64,000 nt of DNA, from contig NC_092576.1 in assembly GCF_037975245.1 (NCBI RefSeq), positions 15,377,611 to 15,441,610 on the forward strand, given 5' to 3'. This document shows positions 63,234 through 64,000 of the stretch, piece after piece. The DNA comes from Apostichopus japonicus (Eukaryota; Echinodermata; Holothuroidea; Aspidochirotida; Stichopodidae). Position 1 is the first letter of the stretch. Every line of letters begins with the position of its first letter. The notes beneath the pieces were generated by a model that had not been told where the DNA came from, made no database searches, and saw only the letters and a list, made by a program, of their open reading frames with translations. The position numbers and the translations under genes were made by a program.

Positions 63234-64000
63234 AATGAAAATCGTAATGAGTTGGAAAATCAAGAACAGTGAAAAAACTTTCAGCCTCCACCGGGATTCG
63301 AACCACGGGCCTTCCGCTATATATATATATATATATATATATATGTAATATTGTGGGTAATTTGGACAACATAGAACTGAAGTGTATGAATCGATGCTAA
63401 TTATGAAGACTATATGACCGAGGAGGGAGGAGGGAGAAGCGAGGAGGGAGGAGGGGGTGGGGCGGTTGTAAGGGACTAGGGTTGATTGCATTACAAAAAT
63501 GTACTATAAGTAACATCTTCATAGACTGAGGTCAAGTGGTGAGATTTTAATATGAGGAATATCTGGAAGTCAGGAGATGGAAGAGAGGAAAGACGAGGGA
63601 CCGGGGATGGGAGGGGAGGAAAGGCAAGGGGATGGAGGAAGGGTGACAGAATAAAAGGGAAGGAGAGAAATGAAGAGTTGATGGTTTCAAATATTATTAA
63701 GTAAGACTGACATAGTGGTAGAAGCCTCATTGGAAATGTTTATCGTTGAAAATATCTGCAGAGATGGAAATGCAGATAGCATCTTAGGGTTGAGTTTGGA
63801 AGAGAGAGTGGAAGTACGCTCATCTATGGACCAATGGTTTAATATTCTCATTTTTTTTTTTTTTTTGCAGGAAATCCTGGTGCTGTAACAGCTCTGGGGC
63901 TTTGCTTAAACTCACCGCGGACATTCTCTCTGGCGAGCTCGAGAAAATACCCGAAGAGACTCATCCCTTCTCGGAGGATATCCAGCAGTCTCTGGAACAA
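37044..64000 (+). CDS. CABIN1: CABIN1 homologue (calcineurin-binding protein cabin-1), 5' part, 24 coding exons
   Basis: Product: large TPR scaffold protein. In vertebrates cabin-1 binds and inhibits calcineurin, represses MEF2, and works with HIRA/UBN1 in histone H3.3 deposition in the nucleus. The visible part encodes residues 1-941 (human protein about 2,200) with no stop. Coding exons: 37044-37046, 38154-38234, 38752-38865, 39746-40058, 41338-41391, 41741-41816, 43398-43446, 44987-45087, 45388-45454, 46341-46389, 51906-52166, 53308-53417, 53561-53652, 54231-54455, 54900-54977, 56301-56405, 56705-56802, 57910-57980, 58372-58456, 58985-59190, 60554-60678, 61146-61331, 62993-63136, 63871-64000. 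All junctions are GT-AG and phase-compatible. Recognised by remembered cabin-1 blocks: [52 protein letters not shown]. Calcineurin- and MEF2-binding C-terminal regions lie beyond the window. Confidence 0.9.
37611..37720 (+). repeat. partial MITE family F copy in CABIN1 intron 1
   Basis: Starts CAGGGAATACTTGATCTGG, then GCATCACAAAATACTGTGC, resembling the left part of the copy at 38907. The right part is not recognisable. Confidence 0.35.
38154..38234 (+). CDS. CABIN1: CABIN1 coding exon 2
   Basis: 27 codons, residues 2-28, phase 0 on both sides, acceptor TTCTTCAG, donor AAG|GTAAAG. Ser/Glu/Asp-rich N-terminal tail (ALTEFSSDESEDEP) followed by an EATKEAK helix leading into the first TPR. The acidic SSDESEDE is a plausible casein-kinase-2 target (inference). 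Confidence 0.9.
38752..38865 (+). CDS. CABIN1: CABIN1 coding exon 3 (first TPR)
   Basis: 38 codons, residues 29-66, phase 0 on both sides. Encodes [13 protein letters not shown]...DDAEALYHSLLQSRFLEE, one complete TPR helix pair with the usual small and aromatic positions (A, Y, A-L). Very close to the start of vertebrate cabin-1 (EAFALYHKAL...YHELLE). Confidence 0.95.
38907..39101 (+). mobile_element. MITE family F copy in CABIN1 intron 3
   Basis: 195 bp starting CAGGAAATAATTTTTTGATC and ending AAACTATTTCCTG, with inverted termini CAGGAAATA. It begins only about 40 bp after the donor of exon 3. Confidence 0.55.
39746..40058 (+). CDS. CABIN1: CABIN1 coding exon 4 (TPR pair)
   Basis: 104 codons plus 1 base, residues 67-171, ending in phase 1 at the donor TCAA|GTAAGT. 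Contains KYSAYKNLGNLALLRGD, a helix-loop-helix TPR, then EAVCLDSTDVSVWYRIGQVA and the second TPR ending [11 protein letters not shown]. These are the most conserved blocks in the window. Largest exon visible, and GC-richer than its introns. Confidence 0.95.
40071..40631. repeat. 32-bp minisatellite, about 17 units, at start of CABIN1 intron 4
   Basis: Unit GTGTAGGAGTGGCATGGCAT plus AGTGAAGTAGTG, 32 bp, nearly identical in the middle of the array and degenerate at both ends. The first partial units begin within about 12 bp of the exon 4 donor. All three minus-strand frames stay open because the unit lacks stops, giving spurious frames of up to about 200 codons. Degenerate units resume at 41021-41180 beyond an inserted hAT-like element. 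Confidence 0.95.
40632..41010 (+). mobile_element. hAT-like element (relative of 23874), inserted in the minisatellite
   Basis: Begins CAGTGGCGCTGCTAGGG and carries GGGGCGCTTTCGACACTA, GGAGCGCCACCACAGGTTGG and CCGGAAATGACCCTTTCC, matching the reverse complement of 23874-24243. It diverges after about 200 bp and its right terminus is not recognised, so the end coordinate is approximate. Minisatellite sequence occurs on both sides. Confidence 0.65.
41338..41391 (+). CDS. CABIN1: CABIN1 coding exon 5
   Basis: 54 bp, phase 1 in and out, residues 171-189: CLSFVAKILEKDSKHVK. Continues the TPR superhelix with the Cys-Leu-x-Phe and ALEKD-like helix known in cabin-1. Acceptor CTTTTGCAG, donor AAAG|GTAATT. 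Confidence 0.9.
41741..41816 (+). CDS. CABIN1: CABIN1 coding exon 6
   Basis: 76 bp, phase 1 to phase 2, residues 189-214: HAFRTQILKEDAYSRKHADVIFKK. Donor GTG|GTAAGA. Its last 23 bases together with the donor and about 60 bp of intron are duplicated 146 bp downstream (41940-42024). Confidence 0.9.
41830..42110. repeat. AATAATTTGAAT repeat field with partial exon 6 duplication
   Basis: AT-rich degenerate repeat of TTGAATAA units. Embedded at 41940-42024 is a close copy of 41794-41878 (146-bp offset), comprising the end of exon 6, the donor GTAAGATTGAAGC, and intron sequence TTCCACATTATTATAATTG. Confidence 0.85.
42411..43129. mobile_element. CAGGG-terminated (hAT-like) element in CABIN1 intron 6, 719 bp
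   Basis: Termini CAGGGATGTAAGT and ACTTACATCCCTG are a perfect 13-bp inverted repeat, flanked by direct repeat CTTTTAA (42404-42410 and 43130-43136). The first 46 bp, including the terminus, are tandemly duplicated (second copy from 42457). A 60-70-bp internal segment (GAGCTAGCCTAACATA and onward) is also duplicated at 42932 and 43001. No transposase frame. CAG ends and a 7-8-bp target site fit hAT (inference). Confidence 0.8.
43398..43446 (+). CDS. CABIN1: CABIN1 coding exon 7
   Basis: 49 bp, phase 2 to phase 0, residues 214-230: completes the split Cys codon and encodes SDSVHHYRAKKEDVSK, corresponding to the KCDMSIHDV region of vertebrate cabin-1. Acceptor GTTTTAG, donor CAAAG|GTATCG (weaker than most). 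Confidence 0.85.
43771..44039. mobile_element. CAGG-terminated element in CABIN1 intron 7, 269 bp
   Basis: Left end CAGGCATGAGC and right end GGCTCATCCCTG are inverted repeats with one mismatch in the first 11 bases, flanked by direct repeat CTCTAT (43765-43770 and 44040-44045). Non-coding. Probably hAT-like by terminus type; the shortened duplication suggests mutation of a longer one. Confidence 0.65.
44190..44866 (+). mobile_element. LINE remnant in CABIN1 intron 7
   Basis: Reads as reverse transcriptase C-terminal sequence with frameshifts and stops: NILQKRAIRHIANAPPLEHT, then SNRVLHNHHTRQADN, and KFGLRNRAIQIWSDLSKKLK. The pattern LQKRAIR...LR.RA..IW..L is typical of CR1/L2-type polymerases. 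A 3'UTR with an inverted GGGAGTCTCCTAC / AGGAGACTTCC pair follows, ending in an (AATG)n-type tail at about 44866. Same strand as the gene. Confidence 0.75.
44987..45087 (+). CDS. CABIN1: CABIN1 coding exon 8
   Basis: 101 bp, phase 0 to phase 2, residues 231-264: FVDEAVKLRDERRRL and then EVPPLPVLKFQSSFKDF. Matches the IVDEALGLRKKR...FFTWK region of vertebrate cabin-1. Donor CAG|GTTCGT is non-ideal. Confidence 0.9.
45388..45454 (+). CDS. CABIN1: CABIN1 coding exon 9
   Basis: 67 bp, phase 2 to phase 0, residues 264-286: WKHLGDQLIQLYDYVDSAEPP, matching WKCLGESLLAMYNHL..CEPP of vertebrate cabin-1. Acceptor TTTATAG, donor ATA|GTAAGT. Confidence 0.9.
45480..46040. repeat. about 115-bp tandem repeat in CABIN1 intron 9
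   Basis: Four to five units of 'gttatatatgttagaactac' plus ATTGACAGGCATGAGCTTCC, ATTACATAGTGAGGTATATG, TTTGAACTACAGTG and GGGAGCCTCCATTAGTG. Unit 1 starts close to the donor of exon 9, and its start even resembles the exon end (GAACTACATTGACAGG versus GAACTTCATGGACAGG near 45470). Confidence 0.85.
46065..46125. repeat. repeat family G copy 2
   Basis: TTTGAGCATTAGTGACCATT then TTTGATTTTCTAGCATATTG and a G-run, matching 9186-9240. Two copies only; class unknown. Confidence 0.45.
46341..46389 (+). CDS. CABIN1: CABIN1 coding exon 10
   Basis: 49 bp, phase 0 to phase 1, residues 287-303: SFGCRVDLSPCWLKEK, aligning with the SLGKRIDLSDY segment of vertebrate cabin-1. Donor AAAAAG|GTGAGA. Followed by the largest intron visible, about 5.5 kb. 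Confidence 0.85.
46586..46675. repeat. 22-bp tandem repeat in CABIN1 intron 10
   Basis: About 3.5 nearly identical units of CTCATGTGACTGCCTGCAGT plus GA, then degenerate GTGACTTGTGTGACTGTGTG. Confidence 0.85.
46680..47980. other. CABIN1 intron 10, unassigned stretch
   Basis: G-rich run near 46825-46900; otherwise AT-rich. No exon with compatible phase recognised. Confidence 0.45.
47985..48125 (-). mobile_element. tRNA-derived SINE family B, 5'-truncated, copy 1
   Basis: On the minus strand, GGGGTCGAATCCCGG (B box/T-arm) is followed by CAGGAAGTTTTTTTCACTG, TTCTGGATTTTCCAACTC and a TATATATCTTATTT tail. The same order occurs at 63232-63318. No A box is present in either copy. Confidence 0.65.
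48405..48585. repeat. fold-back element in CABIN1 intron 10
   Basis: Inner arms 48442-48457 (GTACCTTGCATACCAT) and 48532-48547 are a perfect 16-bp inverted repeat. Pairing extends outwards with gaps through TTTCTTTGC, GGGG and TCAGAA blocks to about 50 bp per arm, with a 74-bp loop. Probably a MITE, but no target duplication was recognised. Confidence 0.7.
48940..49060 (-). mobile_element. possible Penelope-like element end
   Basis: Minus-strand translation reads SLKKILLGSKRQA across GCCTCTGAAGAAGATCCTGC and on through CGAAACGTCAGGCC. I associate this string with the ends of Penelope/Neptune-type retroelements. The rest of the element is not recognisable. Assignment is from memory. Confidence 0.35.
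49338..49415 (+). repeat. tRNA-like SINE head fragment
   Basis: TGGTCGAGTCGATAAAGGC resembles an A box and GTGGGTTTGAGTGCTGG a degraded B box, about 35 bases apart. No acceptor-stem pairing. Confidence 0.4.
49670..49990 (-). mobile_element. tRNA-derived SINE family C
   Basis: Minus strand: TGGTCAAGTGGTTAAGACAG (good A box), GCAGGTTCCAGTCCTGGCC (B box with one change), then CCTTGGGCAAGG, CTCCATTGCCTCTCTTCACC and CAGGTGTATAAATTTGGG. This tail resembles a domain that recurs in many marine-animal tRNA SINEs. The 5' head lies at about 49990 and is immediately followed by the 50004 hAT-like insertion. Confidence 0.65.
50004..51700. mobile_element. hAT-like element with perfect target duplication in CABIN1 intron 10, 1,697 bp
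   Basis: Flanked by GGTTATGC at 49996-50003 and 51701-51708. Termini CAGCGACGTAGCCAGG and CCTGGCTACGTCCCTG are inverted repeats with one mismatch in 16. Internal features: the GGAGCGCCACCATCGGTTGG block also found in the 23874 and 40632 elements; a 163-bp tandem duplication (50273-50435 and 50436-50599); and a second terminus-like CTGGCTACGCCCCTG at about 50979-50993, suggesting a nested or composite structure. No transposase frame longer than about 75 codons, so non-autonomous. Confidence 0.85.
51906..52166 (+). CDS. CABIN1: CABIN1 coding exon 11 (low-complexity linker)
   Basis: 261 bp, phase 1 to phase 1, residues 303-390. Ser/Thr/Gly/Glu/Asp-rich (KTTPSFATPSGP, EQSDGGVSGMETDELSERQ), no predicted fold. 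It occupies the place of the Ser/Thr/Val-rich disordered linker in vertebrate cabin-1. Donor ACAG|GTTTGC is weak; if not used, the frame stays open to a TAA at 52238. Confidence 0.8.
52425..52645 (-). mobile_element. tRNA-derived SINE family A, copy 1
   Basis: Minus-strand copy with a degraded B box (GGTTCGAGTCACTCC region), GTCGTCCAGTTACAGAGTTG, the ACTTCGGCCAGCTTGCGGC block and a GAATTCCTGCTTGCAGGAGG terminus. Same organisation as 62345-62583 (+) and 57265-57440 (+). Confidence 0.75.
52695..53217 (+). mobile_element. TTAA MITE family H, copy 2, in CABIN1 intron 11
   Basis: TTAA at 52691-52694 and 53218-53221. Termini AAGGAT and ATCCTT are short inverted repeats. Colinear over about 350 bp with 34550-34991. 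Ends only 90 bp before the acceptor of exon 12. Confidence 0.7.
53308..53417 (+). CDS. CABIN1: CABIN1 coding exon 12 (basic, NLS-like)
   Basis: 110 bp, phase 1 to phase 0, residues 390-426: acidic DVSGTETEEAPE then SRKSHKKKRGLMS and PGKRRSAR. The [10 protein letters not shown] junction is conserved with vertebrate cabin-1. Two basic clusters fit a nuclear localisation signal (inference). Confidence 0.92.
53561..53652 (+). CDS. CABIN1: CABIN1 coding exon 13
   Basis: 92 bp, phase 0 to phase 2, residues 427-457: VRNTEKKKEVRESINYQELL then LRFLPSTL. Matches [24 protein letters not shown] of vertebrate cabin-1. The preceding intron is only 143 bp. Confidence 0.93.
53668..54215. repeat. TGTCTATTGTYGTTTCTATATG repeat filling CABIN1 intron 13
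   Basis: About 25 degenerate units of 20-24 bp occupy virtually the whole 578-bp intron between donor and acceptor. Pyrimidine-rich on the + strand. The Cys/Tyr/Leu-rich frames here are repeat artefacts. Confidence 0.85.
54231..54455 (+). CDS. CABIN1: CABIN1 coding exon 14
   Basis: 225 bp, phase 2 in and out, residues 457-532. A variable segment (NQEEPVDIFESPSAQPQR) then the conserved AVEEFLKSHQENGGVVCLME and LSKQFLLKW, matching VHEFLLENLTNGGILELM...KFLVRW of vertebrate cabin-1. Confidence 0.93.
54900..54977 (+). CDS. CABIN1: CABIN1 coding exon 15
   Basis: 78 bp, phase 2 in and out, residues 532-558: completes the Trp codon, then PRKLYSVYVEVYKRMRKH and ITIPALF. Aligns with WPPGLAEVVLSVYHSWRRH of the vertebrate protein. 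Acceptor CTCTTACAG, donor CTT|GTGAGT. Confidence 0.9.
55160..55575. repeat. polypyrimidine CTCACTCCCC repeat in CABIN1 intron 15
   Basis: About 415 bp of degenerate CTCTCACTCCCCACC units, almost devoid of G. Frames of Ser/Leu/Pro/Thr-His composition are artefacts. Possible triplex former. Confidence 0.85.
55722..56112 (+). mobile_element. MITE family F copy with internal 100-bp perfect tandem duplication
   Basis: Left part ATTTATCCTGTATCGCAT and right part ending AAATTATTTCCTGAG match the 38907 copy. Between them lies a 100-bp unit present twice without a difference (55753-55852 and 55853-55952), itself built of ATGTAAAAT-type subunits. A later expansion inside an older element. Confidence 0.7.
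56301..56405 (+). CDS. CABIN1: CABIN1 coding exon 16
   Basis: 105 bp, phase 2 in and out, residues 558-593: KDQTDGYKRNLGLVILVYME then ISVDRGRISKTQEKR. Matches the LSCMELQLDQWLLTK region of vertebrate cabin-1. Confidence 0.9.
56705..56802 (+). CDS. CABIN1: CABIN1 coding exon 17
   Basis: 98 bp, phase 2 to phase 1, residues 593-626: FGDFFQQDMFYLEDLGVMES and IMKEYLPDFAVR. Helical, corresponding to GDLLQLSFASSQRDLFED...EFVVRVYW. Donor AGAG|GTAAGT is consensus. Confidence 0.88.
57200..57275. repeat. GAATTAATGAATTA short tandem repeat
   Basis: Degenerate 8-10-bp AT-rich units immediately before SINE family A copy 2. Confidence 0.7.
57276..57440 (+). mobile_element. tRNA-derived SINE family A, copy 2 (5'-truncated)
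   Basis: Lacks the tRNA head. Retains GTCGTCCAGTTACAGAGTTG, GACTTCGGTCAGCTTACGGC, GCCAATGAGGCTTCTTCGC and the GTTCCTGCGTGCAGGAGGAT terminus, then an ATACATACAT tail. Confidence 0.75.
57910..57980 (+). CDS. CABIN1: CABIN1 coding exon 18
   Basis: 71 bp, phase 1 to phase 0, residues 626-649: VYWMRAHNFAGEGKTAEAVH then AYEV. TPR-like helix pair matching [27 protein letters not shown] of the vertebrate protein. Donor GTG|GTGAGT. Confidence 0.92.
58372..58456 (+). CDS. CABIN1: CABIN1 coding exon 19
   Basis: 85 bp, phase 0 to phase 1, residues 650-678: CHELLTTSDLNEKIIHLPNI then IQDKIITK. Aligns with CTEML...IVIRLPNLHNDSVVS of vertebrate cabin-1. Confidence 0.9.
58470..58970. other. CABIN1 intron 19, no recognisable element
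   Basis: AT-rich intron sequence. A short inverted pair around AACATGTTTTTT / AAGACATGTTTTC near 58785-58810 is the only structure noticed. Confidence 0.45.
58985..59190 (+). CDS. CABIN1: CABIN1 coding exon 20
   Basis: 206 bp, phase 1 to phase 0, residues 678-746: EIIESKKDSLRRTQSHEEIL, then KLFEGGNYEKVVDILRPVV, and MLVEALLKVKDHK. Matches [36 protein letters not shown] of vertebrate cabin-1, a TPR-like unit. Donor CAAG|GTATCG. Confidence 0.95.
59216..59578. mobile_element. CAGGG-terminated (hAT-like) element in CABIN1 intron 20
   Basis: Starts CAGGGATGTAGCCAGAAATG and ends CCCCTGGCTACGTCTCAT, inverted with several changes. Flanks AGATAGGA and CTTTAGGA are weakly similar and may be a decayed target duplication. 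Terminus type matches the 50004 element (GTAGCCAG). Lies only 25 bp from the exon 20 donor. Confidence 0.6.
59950..60330. repeat. about 115-bp tandem repeat in CABIN1 intron 20
   Basis: Roughly three units with AAGCCTATTGTGTTTGGTGG, GGTCACCAGGGGT, CAAATTGTGAAAACCTTGT and ACACGATATCTCAAG in order. Period about 110-118 bp with degenerate first and last units. Confidence 0.8.
60554..60678 (+). CDS. CABIN1: CABIN1 coding exon 21
   Basis: 125 bp, phase 0 to phase 2, residues 747-788: NVVICFHKILKELWEDVQGL then DDFQAKVAVMETVDKFFELL. Helical, equivalent to the QCFECSDVALNEAVQQM region of vertebrate cabin-1 but more diverged. Donor CGG|GTGAGT. Confidence 0.88.
60876..61031. repeat. tandem duplication in CABIN1 intron 21, unit about 80 bp
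   Basis: Two units sharing ATCAAATATGTAATTCCTCT, GATCCATCC and GTTACCCCTGACGTATCCTA. Confidence 0.7.
61146..61331 (+). CDS. CABIN1: CABIN1 coding exon 22
   Basis: 186 bp, phase 2 in and out, residues 788-850: PLSEFPLFLRDTYHSAIVQL, then ISWSMENFEVTVEG, and VHPWILLYHIIKR. Matches VLPWIILHRII in vertebrate cabin-1. Donor AAAAG|GTTTGT. Confidence 0.92.
61427..61942. repeat. TATAGTATAG palindromic array in CABIN1 intron 22
   Basis: About 515 bp of ACTATAGTATAGT / GTATATATACT units in both orientations, so that most segments are self-complementary. The array resumes at 62584-62634 after an inserted block of about 640 bp. Strong cruciform potential. Tyr/Ile frames here are artefacts. Confidence 0.95.
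61943..62104. mobile_element. 162-bp near-complete palindrome in the TATAG array
   Basis: Arms pair through AATAATGAATGG, AGTGCAAATATTTCAT and GTTGAAAGATG. The centre GTTCCATTCAAC...GTTGAATGGAAC is a perfect 12-bp inverted repeat around GAGGCGCAGCCGA. Same size and a similar centre as the palindrome at 27631-27796. Confidence 0.75.
62106..62333. mobile_element. inverted-repeat element, 228 bp
   Basis: Perfect 13-bp terminal inverted repeat TTATACAACACCT / AGGTGTTGTATAA, with further TATAATT pairing inside. Adjoins the preceding palindrome, so the two may be one composite insertion. Confidence 0.6.
62345..62583 (+). mobile_element. tRNA-derived SINE family A, full-length copy
   Basis: A box TAGCCTAGTGGTTAACG, B box GGTTCGATTCC (perfect consensus), then GTGTGTCGTCTGGCAAGG, GGCTTCGGTCAGCTTGCG, CCATGGCTTCTTTCGCGAG, TTCCTGCTTGCGGGAAG and an ATACATACAT tail. 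This is the only copy in the window with an intact-looking internal RNA polymerase III promoter. Confidence 0.85.
62993..63136 (+). CDS. CABIN1: CABIN1 coding exon 23
   Basis: 144 bp, phase 2 in and out, residues 850-898: EEQKLEEKKIPSGMETDTME then [21 protein letters not shown]. The end matches [21 protein letters not shown] of vertebrate cabin-1. Confidence 0.95.
63210..63343 (-). mobile_element. SINE family B copy 2 between two (TA)n runs
   Basis: (TA)n at 63210-63232 and 63319-63343. Between them, on the minus strand, are GTGGTTCGAATCCCGG, GGCTGAAAGTTTTTTCACTG, TTCTTGATTTTCCAACTC and ATTACGATTTTCATTTATAT. 5'-truncated like the copy at 47985. Confidence 0.7.
63420..63680. repeat. interrupted polypurine tract in CABIN1 intron 23
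   Basis: Two GGAGGGAGGAGGG-rich segments (63420-63470 and 63570-63680) that give spurious Pro/Ser/Leu frames on the minus strand. Confidence 0.75.
63871..64000 (+). CDS. CABIN1: CABIN1 coding exon 24 (cut by window edge)
   Basis: Begins after a T-run and TTTTTTGCAG; phase 2 in. Residues 898-941: KSWCCNSSGALLKLTADILS then GELEKIPEETHPFSEDIQQS, still open at the last base. Very close to the RRSWCCNSDGALLRF...EDTHPYKEELETALEQ block of vertebrate cabin-1. Confidence 0.95.

Overview
This is eukaryotic (metazoan) nuclear DNA: AT-rich, intron-rich, full of microsatellites and short transposon remnants, with no bacterial-style gene packing. The only protein-coding gene I can support is on the + strand and fills the right-hand 27 kb. 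It is the 5' two-fifths of a CABIN1 (calcineurin-binding protein cabin-1) homologue. I assembled 24 coding exons, each bounded by AG/GT sites and all phase-compatible. They run from an ATG at 37044 to the window edge and encode 941 codons without a stop. The gene continues beyond position 64000. Species is uncertain; the CABIN1 divergence, the hAT/TTAA MITEs, tRNA-derived SINEs and CR1/L2-like LINE ends suggest a marine invertebrate deuterostome, perhaps an echinoderm such as a sea cucumber (low confidence).

Region 1-36.9 kb is intergenic or far-upstream sequence. I recognise no coding gene there. It holds LINE 3' ends (about 1440-1822, 26280-26425, 31998-32053), a three-copy TTAA-flanked MITE family (2541, 4716, 32054), a hAT-like element with a perfect 8-bp target duplication (23874-24243), a nearly complete 166-bp palindrome (27631-27796), a long-inverted-repeat TTAA MITE (33883-34447), a U2-snRNA-like fragment (11806), a roughly 460-bp tandem duplication (15886-16750), polypurine tracts, and two RFX-type X-box palindromes 490 bp apart (17010, 17499). 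A possible minus-strand promoter and first exon lies at 31168-31480.

Region 36.9-64 kb is the CABIN1 gene. Exons 3-4 encode the N-terminal TPR repeats. Exons 5-10 encode the helical continuation. Exons 11-12 are low-complexity, acidic then strongly basic (KRRSAR, NLS-like). Exons 13-24 encode the conserved middle region up to the RKSWCCNS block. The introns carry most of the structural novelty: a 32-bp minisatellite starting at the 5' splice site of intron 4; a partial duplication of exon 6 with a second donor; four CAG-terminated (hAT-like) elements with recognisable target duplications in introns 6, 7, 10 and 20; three copies of one tRNA-derived SINE; and a roughly 500-bp TATAGTATAG palindromic array interrupted by fold-back elements and a SINE.

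I found no operon-like cluster, CRISPR array, intact transposase or clearly new multi-gene system. All homology statements rest on remembered family features, not on a search.
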